Made by a program: the position numbers and the translations under genes. The notes under the pieces were generated by a model. That model searched no databases. It was not told the DNA's origin and saw nothing but the letters and a program-made list of their open reading frames with translations. 64,000 nt of DNA, taken from JAPPHA01 sp965221575 (GTDB taxonomy: Bacteria; Pseudomonadota; Alphaproteobacteria; Rhodobacterales; Rhodobacteraceae). Of the stretch, positions 34,444 to 43,208 are shown piece after piece. Every line of letters starts with the position of its first letter. Within the stretch, counting starts at the first letter, position 1. The stretch spans positions 62,001 to 126,000 of the forward strand of contig CBDCSM010000011.1 of NCBI GenBank assembly GCA_965221575.1, written 5' to 3'.

Positions 34444-35397
34444 ATGACGATGGTAATCGCAGGTGTGGATGTCAGCAAGGCCGTCCTGGATGTTCATGTG
34501 GACGGCGTGGACAGGACGTTCGCGAATGGCAAGGCAGGCTTCCGCGCTCTTGGCAACTGGCTCCGGCGGCACGCGGTTACGCGGGTGGTCATGGAGGCGA
34601 CGGGGCGGATGCACCGCGGAGTGCACCGGTCGCTGCACGACCGTGGCTTTGCGGTCTTTGTGGTCAATCCGCGGCAGAGCCGGGACTTTGCCAAGGCTCT
34701 TGGCGAGCTGGCGAAGACCGACCGGGTCGATGCGCGGATCCTTGCGGCCTATGGCCGGATCCTGTCCGACGCGGCCGCGCCCACAGCACCGCTCAGCGCG
34801 TTCGTGGACGAACTCTCCGACCTTCTGGTCATGCGGGAACAGCTCGTCGATGCCCGAACGGCACTGAACGGCACCGGACGCGAGGTCACCTGCAGGGAGG
34901 CGATCGCGGCCGGCGCCGGGGCCGTGGACGCCGTCACGGCGGCGATTGACGCACTCGAAGCCAGGATCCAGGCCCGGATCGCGGACGATCCGGAGTCCCG
35001 GAGGGTGTTCGAGATCCTGACCTCGATCGCCGGTGTCGGCCCGATCACCGCCGCCGCCCTGATGTGCTGGATGCCCGAACTGGGGAGCCTGGAGAACCGC
35101 CAGGCGGCAGCACTCATCGGTGTGGCACCCTACGCGCAGGAGAGCGGCCAGTCGGCCAGGCCCCGGCATATCCGCGGCGGCCGCCGCCGGCCGCGCGATG
35201 TCCTGTACATGGCGGCCTTGACGGCGACGACGTACAATCCGGAGTTGAAAGCCCTGTACGACAGGCTGAAGGCTCGGGGGAAACACCACAGGGTGGCACT
35301 TGTTGCCATCATGCGCAAACTCGTGATCCTTGCCAATGTCCTGCTCCGCAACGACCGAACGTGGACGGTCGAACCGCCCCCGGCACCAACCGGCTGA
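34444..35397 (+). CDS. IS110-family transposase
   Basis: This 317-residue DEDD transposase has an N-terminal RuvC-like domain (IAGVDVSKAVLDVHVDG, VMEATGRMHRGVH, VVNPRQSRDFAKALGELAKT with DRVDARIL) and a C-terminal Transposase_20 domain (SIAGVGPITAAALMCWM, then IGVAPYAQESGQ with the family serine). The ATG at 34444 follows GAGAGGAC and brings VDVSK to the N-terminus. The long structured non-coding upstream region fits the IS110 rather than the IS1111 subgroup. The gene looks intact. Confidence 0.93.
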   Translation: MTMVIAGVDVSKAVLDVHVDGVDRTFANGKAGFRALGNWLRRHAVTRVVMEATGRMHRGVHRSLHDRGFAVFVVNPRQSRDFAKALGELAKTDRVDARILAAYGRILSDAAAPTAPLSAFVDELSDLLVMREQLVDARTALNGTGREVTCREAIAAGAGAVDAVTAAIDALEARIQARIADDPESRRVFEILTSIAGVGPITAAALMCWMPELGSLENRQAAALIGVAPYAQESGQSARPRHIRGGRRRPRDVLYMAALTATTYNPELKALYDRLKARGKHHRVALVAIMRKLVILANVLLRNDRTWTVEPPPAPTG

Positions 35398-35634
35398 GGC
35401 GATCGAAAGGAGGTCGGCAACCACACGGGCCAGGCCGTGCTGCGCCGCCGGCGCGGTCGCCGGGCCTGGCACGGGATGAAGCCTCGGGCTGTCGCCAACG
35501 GGGCTGATTCGCTGTGTGGAAAACCCGGGGAAAAGCTCCGAAAGAGGCATGAAAATCTGCCTTTCGGCTTCAAAAAAACAGTTGACTCCAAACATGGATG
35601 CTCAAGCCAAAACATTCCGCGACCCAACAGCGAC

Positions 35635-36030
35635 CTCCAGGTCCGTCCCATATTCCACCGCCTCGAGCACCGGGTCCGCGCCCACGTCTTCATCTGCATG
35701 CTCGCCTGCCTCGTCGAATGGCACATGCGCAAGGCATGGGCCCCACTGTGCTACACCGACACCGAACCCGACGAGAGCGGGGATCCGGTCCTGCCCGCCC
35801 GGCGATCGGAGCCGGCACTGACCAAGGTTCATACCCACACCCTGCCGGACGGCAGCGGCGCCCACAGCTTCCGTACCCTTCTCGACAGCCTGTCAACCAT
35901 CGTCCGCTCAACCCACGCGGTTCCACGCACGGGCGGCGAGAAGGCGGAAACCACGATCGAGCTGACGACACGGCCCGACGCCAGCCAGGCGAGGGCGCTG
36001 AAACTGTTGAAGGATATCGCGGCCATGTGA
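35635..36030 (+). pseudogene. C-terminal remnant of an IS1634/IS4-type transposase
   Basis: About 130 codons match the end of IS1634-type DDE transposases: LQVRPIFHRLEHRVRAHVFI, then CMLACLVEWHMRKAWAPL and a C-terminal tail. The catalytic domain is absent and the upstream part of the frame does not align, so the gene is truncated. It lies between the IS110 element and the tRNA-Arg end, where an integrase would normally be expected, so insertion-sequence activity may have removed it (inference). Confidence 0.65.
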
Positions 36031-36143
36031 AGACGGATCCGGCCGGATCCGCCGTTTGTAGGCAGACCGTGACAGTCCCGATCCACATATCACATTGATA
36101 CGATTCAATAATTTTTTGACCCAGCCCAGAACTTCAGTTTAAG

Positions 36144-36184
36144 GGTGACCCCTCGAGGACTCGAACCCCGAACCTGCTGATTAG
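36144..36184 (-). repeat. Right attachment-site copy within tRNA-Arg
   Basis: This is the 3' part of the intact tRNA-Arg gene plus two flanking bases and is 40/41 identical to 22176-22216. It defines the right end of the island. Confidence 0.9.
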
Positions 36185-36219
36185 AAGTCAGCTGCTCTAT
36201 CCAGTTGAGCTAAGGGGCC
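36146..36219 (-). tRNA. tRNA-Arg(UCU)
   Basis: A complete cloverleaf of 74 bases can be drawn: 7-bp acceptor stem (GGCCCCT with AGGGGTC), D arm GCTC/GAGC, anticodon stem GCTGA/TCAGC with loop CTTCTAA giving anticodon UCU, and T arm with loop TTCGAGT. The discriminator base is A and the full CCA end is not encoded. It is the insertion target of the island to its left, whose integration preserved an intact copy. Confidence 0.93.
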
Positions 36220-36420
36220 CCTGCTGCCGGCACGAGTATTCGTTCCCTCGCCGTTGTGCAAGGCGGTTGCGCCGTCCGCCATTCCGGCAGCGCACGTACG
36301 GAAGTGGCAGTTCCTGAACCCCGGAATCTTGGCCCCGGGACACGCCTTCGCACGCGACGAGCGACAGATGGCGAAATCGCACCTGTGCAGTTGAAATCCG
36401 GGCTGCGATTTCGCATTGAC

Positions 36421-37821
36421 TCACGCACGGATCCTTGCGCCCGGGGCACGTGCGTCGAGTCGCGACCAGAGCCTGATCGACAGGGCGACAGCCGCCGTGC
36501 ACAGCCCCACCGCCAATCCAGCCCAGATTCCCGCGGCGCCGAATTCGAACCGGAATCCGAGCACGAGACACATCGGAGCGCCAATCAGCCAGTATGACGT
36601 CGCCACGAGGATCATGGGGACCTTGGTGTCCTCCACGCCGCGAAGAATGCCCAGAATGACGACTTGCAGGCAATCGAAAACCTGGAATACCGCAGCCACG
36701 AAAAAGAGCGTGATGCCGATTTCGACAATCCTGTCTGTTTCCGGGTGTGTCTGATCCAGGAACAGGCGCACAAATGATTCAGGGAACACCAGAAACAGGG
36801 TGACAGCCACCAGTGCGATCGCCATCGAAAGCGCCAGCGTCGTCACTGAACCTCGTCTCAACCCGTCATGATCGCGTTGTCCCGCTGCGAAACCTGCACG
36901 AATTGTCGCGGCGCTCGCAAGGCCCAACGGGATCATGAAGCAGATGGCGACGACTTGAAGGACAATTCCGTGCGCGGCCAAGGGAATCGTTCCAAGCCAA
37001 CCAACCATGACTTTCGAAGATGAGAAAAGTCCGGCTTCGGCAAGGAGGGTCAACCCTATCGGCCAGCCGAGACGGAGTACCTCTCGAAATGCTGTCCAGT
37101 TCGGTTTCAGCAACCTCTTGAACAGTCCGCGCCCGCTCGTCTCCGGGATCCATTTGACAGTATAGTAGAGGATTGCCGTGGTCAGCACTCCGGTCAATAC
37201 GGTTGCGACCGCGGCGCCCCGAATTCCAAGTTCAGGCGCGCCCCAGTTGCCGAAAATGAGAACGTAATTGCAAAGCGCGTTCGCCGCGGCGCCCGTCAGT
37301 ATGGCAATCAATGCAATTCCGGGCCGGCGCAATGCCGACAACAGGGATCTCAGCATTGATACAAGCAACGTCGGAACCATGCTCCATGCGGCAATCTGCA
37401 TGTAGTCGCCCGCGAGCGCGGACAGGTGCGGCGATTGCCCGAGCGCGATCAGCAACGGCTCGGCCAGCAGGAGAACGGGCAAGACGGCCACGGCATACGC
37501 GATCGTGATCCAGTTCCCCATCCGGAACACTTGCCGAATGCGATTGGAGTCGTCGGCGCCATGTGCGTTTGCGATCATGGGCATGACGGCCTGGGCTGCT
37601 CCAATCCCGACGAGGTACACGACGAAGTAGATTTCCGACGCCAAAACCGTTGCCGCCAGTTCATCCACTCCATACCAACCAAGCATGACGACGTCGGTCG
37701 TATGGGTGAGCATTTGGGCAATGTGGATGCCAATGAGCGGCAGGCTCAGAGCCACCGTTGCCCGGAAATGTCCGAGCCAACCAGCCTTTGTCGAACGGTG
37801 CACCAGATTCGCTCCGAACAT
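36421..37821 (-). CDS. MATE-family multidrug/toxin exporter
   Basis: This 466-residue inner-membrane exporter has about 12 membrane segments in two homologous halves, as in NorM-type cation antiporters. The first half has LSLPLIGIHIAQMLTHTTDV and GIGAAQAVMPMIANAHGA; the second has LGWPIGLTLLAEAGLFSSS and the matching LASAATIRAGFAAGQRD. It is likely driven by sodium or proton influx and expels cationic compounds; the substrate cannot be predicted. It reads toward the tRNA-Arg gene and has no obvious operon partner. Confidence 0.92.
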   Translation of the reverse strand: MFGANLVHRSTKAGWLGHFRATVALSLPLIGIHIAQMLTHTTDVVMLGWYGVDELAATVLASEIYFVVYLVGIGAAQAVMPMIANAHGADDSNRIRQVFRMGNWITIAYAVAVLPVLLLAEPLLIALGQSPHLSALAGDYMQIAAWSMVPTLLVSMLRSLLSALRRPGIALIAILTGAAANALCNYVLIFGNWGAPELGIRGAAVATVLTGVLTTAILYYTVKWIPETSGRGLFKRLLKPNWTAFREVLRLGWPIGLTLLAEAGLFSSSKVMVGWLGTIPLAAHGIVLQVVAICFMIPLGLASAATIRAGFAAGQRDHDGLRRGSVTTLALSMAIALVAVTLFLVFPESFVRLFLDQTHPETDRIVEIGITLFFVAAVFQVFDCLQVVILGILRGVEDTKVPMILVATSYWLIGAPMCLVLGFRFEFGAAGIWAGLAVGLCTAAVALSIRLWSRLDARAPGARIRA

Positions 37822-38623
37822 TGGTGAAAACTCGACCGGCCGACGTGGTGCGCACGCCGCCTGGACGATCGCGCCGGTTTGCCTTTACCGCCGTCGCCTT
37901 TCAACCCGGAATGCTGAACGAATTCGAAGTTGTGGTCGCCAGGCAACCCGGATTGTCATCGAAACACGAGGTGACTGACCGGAGATCCGGTCAGCCGGCC
38001 ATGGATCTTTCTCGAACCCGGGAAGGGAAAGGTGGGCGCCGCTTCGCGGAGCGGAACAGACCGACAGTCCGCGTGAATTCCAGGGATGGCATGGAATCTC
38101 GGCCCGGATTCGGATGCGATCGTGTGGGCTTCACCAGCCCGTCGCGGCAGCGGCAGGATGCAGAGCATCGGCGAATTCCACGCCGGGTTCCGCGCCCTGA
38201 CGGAGTACCCGGCAGACGGACTTTGGCAGAACGACATGACCTATCGTCGAGACCATGATCGTGAGCCTTTCCGGCGGCCATTCGTGAATGGCTGTTTCCA
38301 TGGGTGCGCGATTGGCATCAAGCCCTTGAGAGCGTTGCACGGGCCGTATCCACTGTCGAATTCGGTGTACCGGCCGATCAGCGGGTTGAGTTCGAAGCCC
38401 CGCTCGGGCAGCTTGAACGCACGATTTGTCCGTGGCGTCAAACTTGAAGGGGGCTTAAACGCCGAAAGGCGGGCCGTCCTTGAACACAATCGGCACGCGA
38501 TGGACGTTTTCGGTCGGCAGCAGTTGGAATCGGTCCATCAGAATGAAATCGAGCGCCAAATCTGATCCTGGAACGGCCGGAAACAGGCAACGAGGCGGGC
38601 CGGACGCACCGCGGGCGGCAGGA
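37822..38623. other. Intergenic region with degenerate coding scraps
   Basis: This 800-bp gap between the MATE and acyl-CoA ligase genes holds no intact gene. A perfect 9-bp hairpin lies at 37975-37994, and an AbrB-like scrap is described separately. The frames here are short and their codon use is unconvincing. Confidence 0.5.
38131..38256 (-). pseudogene. Possible AbrB/SpoVT-type antitoxin scrap
   Basis: A 41-residue frame MVSTIGHVVLPKSVCRVLRQ continues with GAEPGVEF, closely resembling the swapped-hairpin AbrB pattern (V-S-T-x-G-x-V-V-L-P-K-S). No intact PIN toxin or full-length antitoxin surrounds it, so it is read as a remnant of a toxin-antitoxin locus. The evidence is one short motif. 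Confidence 0.3.
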
Positions 38624-39994
38624 ATGAAAGGGTTCGTCGACAGATTCAGCTGGCATGAGCACTCTCGAATCCACTGTCCCGGAGAGGGCGTCATCGACCG
38701 CATTTCCGCGGACGGCTGGATTTCGCGTCAAAAGCGACCCGACAGGACCGTCGATCTCCCAGGGTTGACCCTGATCCCGGCGAACGATCCGTTGGCTGCA
38801 CTTCTGACCGCACGACGACAAGCCGGTCGCGGATTACCATTCTGTATCGCCGACGCATCCGTCGTCTCGAGGATCGCGCAGGAATTCAACCGGAGAGGTG
38901 AGTTTCGTTACGCGTTCGACGGTCAATCGGGCGGCGGCGCCACAAACAGCTATTCTCCCGGAGCACCTTCATTCGTTACCGTGAGCGGAGGCTCCACCGG
39001 GTTTCCGAAGCTGGTCGCGCGGACGCACGCATCGTGGATTTTCAGTTTCGAGCACCTCCGTGCGCTCGGCGGAACCCGTGAAGGTGATCGAGTCTGCGTT
39101 CTCGGGTCGCTCGGGCACTCGATCCATACCTACGCCGCGATTGAGGCTCTTCACGTTGGTGCCGACGTCCTTCTGCTGTCCGGGATGCGCCCTGACCGCC
39201 AGATGATCACGCTCGCGCAATTGGGCGCGACTGTCATCTATGCGACGCCAACACAACTCCGGCTATTGGGACAGAAAGGGAACGTGGCACGCGCTCACGC
39301 AGTCAGGCGCGTCATGATCGGCGGGGCCGCATGTGACCGGACGACCCTGGAGGCGGTGGAACGGCAATTTCCAAACGCCGAGATCTTCGGATTCTACGGG
39401 TCGTCGGAAACCAGCTTCGTCAGCATGGCGAAACTAGACAGCGGGCAGATCGGACCGGGGCAGTTGTTTCCCCGCGTTGAAGTCATGATCAGGACAGGGC
39501 CGGGAACGACGTTCGAAGGGCCACGGACCGGTGAGATCTGGGTGCGCAGTCCAATGATTTTCTCGGGCTACGTCGGCCACGGCACCGACCGATGCCTGGA
39601 GTCCTGGTTCGATGATCATTTCTTCACCGGCGACGTTGGCAGGCTGGATCCCGGAGGGACGCTCACCGTTGTCGGCAGATCCGATCGAATCGTCCGAGTC
39701 GCGGAAAGGAGCCTCGCACTTGACGAAGTCGAAGCGCAATTCTCGACCGCGCCCGGTGTTCGCCACGTCGCCGCCATTGCCGTCCCCGATCGTCTCCGGG
39801 GGTCTCGCCTGTCCGTTGCGGTCATGCTTGAACCCGGCACGTCTCTCGCAGCTGTCACGAATGTTTGGCAGGGCCGATTCGACACTCGCGTGAAATCCTC
39901 CGACATACGTGAACTTGACCCGTGGCCGTCCTTGTCATCTGGCAAGACCGACTACGCGGTAATCCGGCAGATCTTTTTGGAATCGGGCGGATGA
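38624..39994 (+). CDS. Acyl-CoA synthetase (ANL superfamily) linked to biotin uptake genes
   Basis: The protein has about 456 residues from the ATG at 38624 (the start is uncertain and upstream in-frame ATGs exist). Adenylate-forming motifs are in order: SFVTVSGGSTGFPKLVART, GFYGSSETS, WFDDHFFTGDVGRLDPGG, VVGRSDRIVRV and the C-terminal lysine in LSSGKTDYAVIRQ. It should activate a carboxylic acid with ATP and load it on CoA. Its stop overlaps the thiolase start by 4 bases, and both converge on bioY-bioN-bioM. Bacillus yhfU-yhfT-yhfS has the same trio (bioY, ligase, thiolase), suggesting a role in supplying a biotin precursor (inference). Confidence 0.85.
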   Translation: MKGFVDRFSWHEHSRIHCPGEGVIDRISADGWISRQKRPDRTVDLPGLTLIPANDPLAALLTARRQAGRGLPFCIADASVVSRIAQEFNRRGEFRYAFDGQSGGGATNSYSPGAPSFVTVSGGSTGFPKLVARTHASWIFSFEHLRALGGTREGDRVCVLGSLGHSIHTYAAIEALHVGADVLLLSGMRPDRQMITLAQLGATVIYATPTQLRLLGQKGNVARAHAVRRVMIGGAACDRTTLEAVERQFPNAEIFGFYGSSETSFVSMAKLDSGQIGPGQLFPRVEVMIRTGPGTTFEGPRTGEIWVRSPMIFSGYVGHGTDRCLESWFDDHFFTGDVGRLDPGGTLTVVGRSDRIVRVAERSLALDEVEAQFSTAPGVRHVAAIAVPDRLRGSRLSVAVMLEPGTSLAAVTNVWQGRFDTRVKSSDIRELDPWPSLSSGKTDYAVIRQIFLESGG

Positions 39995-41115
39995 CCCGGT
40001 CAGCCTGGGTGGCAAGCGCCAAGAGATCGCCGGTCGCGCCTACCGGTGGAATTCTCGCCGGACTCGAAGTGTTCGAGGTCGCGACGCCAGTCATGAAGGC
40101 CTGCCTCGACGAGGTTGATTGCCCGCCCGACCTCGTTGACGAGGTCATTCTCGGCAATGCTCTCTACGCAGGCGGTAATCCTGCGCGAATGGCCGTACTC
40201 GCGGCTGGCCTGCCCGACACGGTTGCCGGCCTCACGATCGATCGACAATGCGCAGGCGGCCTCGACGCGGTCGCTTTGGCAAAATTCCTTGTTGAAAGCG
40301 GTGCCGCCGATGTCGTTCTCGCCGGCGGTTCGGAAAGCCATTCGAGGAGACCCGAACGCCGGGCGAGATTGCCCGGAGGCAGAGACCCGATCGCATACGA
40401 GCGGCCGCCGTTCGCCCCGTTCCCCGATCGAGACCCCGACCTCCATGCGGCGGCGGACCGATTGGCGCGGGAACTGGGAATATCCCGCGATCGCCAGGAT
40501 TTCTGGTCGATTGACAGCCACCGAAAGGCCCTGGCTGCCTCTGACCGGCTTTCCCGGGAAATCGTCGCACCCGGACCCGGTGACCGGGCCCGGGACACGT
40601 TCACGCGGGTTCTGACCATGGAAACCTGCAGGCGCGCGCCAGTCCTCGCCGGAAGCATCACGCGCGCCAACGCATCCGTGTCGGCCGATGCCGCCGCCTT
40701 CCTTCTCGTGGTCGAGGAACGCATGCTTCCCCGACTGCGCTGCCGCAACACCGTACGCATTTCTCGCGCAGCGACCGTTGGTGGCGCACCCGAACTGCCC
40801 GGCCTCGCACCTGTCACCGCGATCGAGACCGTCCTTGAGACGTCTGGATGGAAGGGCTCGGACATGATCGTTGGCGAGATCATGGAGGCCTATGCCGCCC
40901 AGGCCATAGCCTGCACCGATCTCGGTGGCCTGGATCCTGACCTGGTCAACCCCGGCGGCGGTTCGCTCGCGCGCGGCCATCCCATCGGTGCGTCGGGAGC
41001 AATCCTGGCCGTGCGCCTGTTTCACGAGCTTGGCCGCGCGTCCTTCGATGGACCAGGCCTCGCCGCAATCGCGTCGGCAGGCGGAATCGGTACCGCGGTC
41101 CTGTTTACGGCTTAG
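39991..41115 (+). CDS. Thiolase-family protein with altered active site
   Basis: This is a 374-residue thiolase fold. The nucleophilic cysteine is present in IDRQCAGGLDAVALAKF and the histidine in GGGSLARGHPIGASGAI. The usual NEAF motif reads MEAYAAQ, and the C-terminal C-x-G motif reads ASAGGIGTAVLF, so the second catalytic cysteine and the water-binding asparagine are missing. A standard acetyl-CoA C-acetyltransferase role is therefore doubtful. The ATG at 39991 overlaps the ligase stop (ATGA). The stop overlaps that of convergent bioY by four bases. Confidence 0.85.
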   Translation: MTRSAWVASAKRSPVAPTGGILAGLEVFEVATPVMKACLDEVDCPPDLVDEVILGNALYAGGNPARMAVLAAGLPDTVAGLTIDRQCAGGLDAVALAKFLVESGAADVVLAGGSESHSRRPERRARLPGGRDPIAYERPPFAPFPDRDPDLHAAADRLARELGISRDRQDFWSIDSHRKALAASDRLSREIVAPGPGDRARDTFTRVLTMETCRRAPVLAGSITRANASVSADAAAFLLVVEERMLPRLRCRNTVRISRAATVGGAPELPGLAPVTAIETVLETSGWKGSDMIVGEIMEAYAAQAIACTDLGGLDPDLVNPGGGSLARGHPIGASGAILAVRLFHELGRASFDGPGLAAIASAGGIGTAVLFTA

Positions 41116-41657
41116 CGGGACCAGTCCAGTGCCGTCGGACGCGCCGCATGCAGGCCGTGCGTGACGCATCCGCAAACGACCGCCTTGATGACATCGCCCG
41201 GAAGAAACGGTAACGCCAATGGAACGGCATCGGGAATCGACAGATCGAGCGCCCATGCCATTCCCGGAATTCCAAACGCGTAAAGCACCAGGATCCCACC
41301 GATCAGCGAAGCAAGGGTTGCGCGGACGAAAACCGTGCGGAGACGCAATCGTTCCACGAAAATACCCGTCGCAAGGGCCGCAACAGGGAACCCGACCAGG
41401 AACCCGGCTGAAGGAGATACCAGAAGACCGACGCCACCCCGGCCACCTGCCAGCAGCGGCAATCCCGCAAGAACAAGGCAGACGAACAGCAATGCGGCAA
41501 GCCCACCCGCACGCCAGCCGAGAATCGTACCGCACAACATGATCCCCAGGCTTTGTGCCGTAATCGGAACACCGCCCGCGATCGTCAGCTTGGGCAGCAG
41601 GCCCAGCGCCGCGATGAGGGCCGCGAACAACGCCACCCGGGCGACCTGTCGTTCCAT
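41112..41657 (-). CDS. bioY: Biotin ECF transporter substrate-binding subunit BioY
   Basis: This 181-residue membrane protein has six hydrophobic segments and the BioY signatures VPITAQSLGIMLCGTILGWR, LPLLAGGRGGVGLLVSPSAG and FLPGDVIKAVVCGCV. It binds biotin in the membrane and works with the adjacent energy-coupling subunits BioN and BioM. It is the last gene of that operon and converges on the thiolase gene with overlapping stop codons. Confidence 0.96.
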   Translation of the reverse strand: MERQVARVALFAALIAALGLLPKLTIAGGVPITAQSLGIMLCGTILGWRAGGLAALLFVCLVLAGLPLLAGGRGGVGLLVSPSAGFLVGFPVAALATGIFVERLRLRTVFVRATLASLIGGILVLYAFGIPGMAWALDLSIPDAVPLALPFLPGDVIKAVVCGCVTHGLHAARPTALDWSR

Positions 41658-41683
41658 CTCACCTCACTCTTTTACTGCGCAAA

Positions 41684-42286
41684 TCAGGCACGGATTCCTC
41701 CTCGCGCCCGAATGGCGTCGGCGACTCGTTCCGCGTCGTCGAGTGCGACGAGGCACAATGGAATCAGTACTTGCCACGACATTCGCCGTGGTGAACGGCA
41801 CTTCCAGGCGTCCGAAACGCACCTGCCCTTCTGTACGAGGACGGGAATGAACCTGAGAACAAGCGCAAATGCCAACGCCGGCACTTCAGGACGAACCCCC
41901 AGGCCCTTCAGCGGAGCGAGAAGAAACATGATCAACTCGAACATGTCGTCAAGTCGCGATGTCATGGTCACGAGGTTCGCGACGCCGATCAATGTCAGCA
42001 ACTTCAACACGACGCCGACTCCCGCGACGAACCGACCGACCAGGACATGGTACAACAGCACAAGCAAAACGATGGCCATGAGCGGAACGAGCATTCTCAG
42101 GGACTGCCTGACGACACTCCGGCCGAGAGTCACGGCAAGGAGTGCCGCGGCAACGAGCGCGCCCGCGAGCGCCCACAAATCGGAAACGGGATAAAGAACG
42201 GCGGTCAATCCGAGCAGGAACAGCAGTTTCCAGCCAACGGGCACGGGATGAGCCCAGGTTCTCTCGGGAATCGTCAGCGTCAGCAC
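41684..42286 (-). CDS. bioN: ECF transporter transmembrane subunit BioN (EcfT)
   Basis: This 200-residue energy-coupling membrane protein has hydrophobic segments near residues 20-60 and 65-110 and a C-terminal cytoplasmic helix ending ADAIRARGGIRA, where the Ala-Arg-Gly motif contacts the ATPase. It links BioY to BioM. Its start overlaps the bioM stop by 7 bases and bioY follows after 26 bases. Confidence 0.92.
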   Translation of the reverse strand: MLTLTIPERTWAHPVPVGWKLLFLLGLTAVLYPVSDLWALAGALVAAALLAVTLGRSVVRQSLRMLVPLMAIVLLVLLYHVLVGRFVAGVGVVLKLLTLIGVANLVTMTSRLDDMFELIMFLLAPLKGLGVRPEVPALAFALVLRFIPVLVQKGRCVSDAWKCRSPRRMSWQVLIPLCLVALDDAERVADAIRARGGIRA

Positions 42287-43026
42287 GGATGACCCCCGGA
42301 CGGACTAATCTGGCCTGGGCCCGCGGAGAGCCTTTCCATCGCCTCGATGTAGACAGGCAAGACCTCCCCGGGCAGCCCGTCGCCGGCCATACGTCCATGT
42401 TCCAGCCAGACGACCCGGTCGCATGATCGCAGAAGTTCCATGTCGTGCGTGGCCAGAATCACTTGTTGTCCAACATCCTGAAGTTCCCGCTTCAACCACG
42501 TGGACGTCGGCAGGTCGAGACCGGAAAATGGCTCGTCGAGCAGCAGGATATCCGGTTTCATCAGCAGCACTGCCACCAAACACAGGAAGTGTCTTTGTCC
42601 CTGGGAGAGCGAATGACACTGCTGGTGGGCCCAATCCGAGCGGCCGTGCGCGTCGAGGTATTCCCGAACCGCCTGTCTTGCCGCGTCCCTGCTCTGCCCG
42701 AGCTGCTTCAAACCGAATGCGAGTTCTTCTTCGACCGTCGGAAAAATGATCTGCTGGTCCGGATTCTGGAAGATCATCCCGATCTTGCCGACGGCCCACT
42801 TTCGTTCCGTCGCCGGATTCCTGCCATGCACGACGACCTTTCCTTCGGTCGGAGAATCAAGCCCTGCCAGCAATCGCAGCATGGTCGATTTCCCGGCGCC
42901 GTTGCGCCCGACGATACCAACGCGCCGCTCACTGAACTTGAGGGTCAAGGGACCGACGCACTGCCGGTCGCCACTCCGGAAACCGGCATCGTCAAGACGG
43001 ACGACATTTTCCGGGTTGTCCGTCAT
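42280..43026 (-). CDS. bioM: ECF transporter ATPase BioM (EcfA)
   Basis: This 248-residue ABC ATPase energises biotin uptake. Walker A GRNGAGKSTMLRLLAG, Q-loop IGMIFQNPDQQIIFPTVEEE, signature CHSLSQGQRHFLCLVA, Walker B DILLLDEPFSGLD and the switch histidine in ILATHDMEL are all present. The ATG at 43026 is preferred over an in-frame ATG at 43134 because the 36 extra residues do not look coding. It is the first gene of the bioM-bioN-bioY operon and is divergent from proX. Confidence 0.93.
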   Translation of the reverse strand: MTDNPENVVRLDDAGFRSGDRQCVGPLTLKFSERRVGIVGRNGAGKSTMLRLLAGLDSPTEGKVVVHGRNPATERKWAVGKIGMIFQNPDQQIIFPTVEEELAFGLKQLGQSRDAARQAVREYLDAHGRSDWAHQQCHSLSQGQRHFLCLVAVLLMKPDILLLDEPFSGLDLPTSTWLKRELQDVGQQVILATHDMELLRSCDRVVWLEHGRMAGDGLPGEVLPVYIEAMERLSAGPGQISPSGGHPC

Positions 43027-43198
43027 GAAGCCCCGAGCCGGACGACAGGGCCAGATTGTCCGATCGTCATGTCCTCCGGTCCCGGATCGCCCGCCGACCC
43101 CGGCATCCGGGGAGAGGCTCGCGCCAAACGTCAATCATGCCAAGGCCCCCGCCGCGCCAGTCCGTGCCACCACAAGGGCACCTTGCCGACCCCGCTAA

Positions 43199-43208
43199 AT
43201 TTGCAAAT
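43199..43208. promoter_or_regulatory. Palindrome in the bioM-proX divergent gap
   Basis: ATTTGCAAAT is a perfect 10-bp palindrome in the only AT-rich part of the gap between divergent bioM and proX. It may be an operator for either operon. It does not resemble a BioR site. Confidence 0.25.

Larger units (their letters stand above)
22176..36184. mobile_element. Genomic island inserted at tRNA-Arg(UCU)
   Basis: A 41-bp direct repeat, 40/41 identical, bounds this 14-kb segment: 22176-22216 at the left and 36144-36184 at the right. The right copy is the 3' half of an intact tRNA-Arg gene, the left copy an isolated fragment, which is the footprint left by tyrosine-integrase insertion into tRNA genes. 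The cargo is a type ISP restriction enzyme, DUF4238, AlbA_2/Schlafen-like and trypsin-like proteins plus insertion sequences, a defence-island profile. No integrase gene is visible, so the element looks immobilised. A third partial repeat at 32667 suggests it may be two elements in tandem. Confidence 0.82.

Noticed and set aside
34039..35595. 518-codon open frame antisense to the IS110 transposase
   Set aside because: No motifs; the opposite strand encodes a clear transposase, so it is a shadow.
40000..41535. 511-codon open frame antisense to the thiolase and across bioY
   Set aside because: It crosses two genes with clear family motifs and shows none itself.
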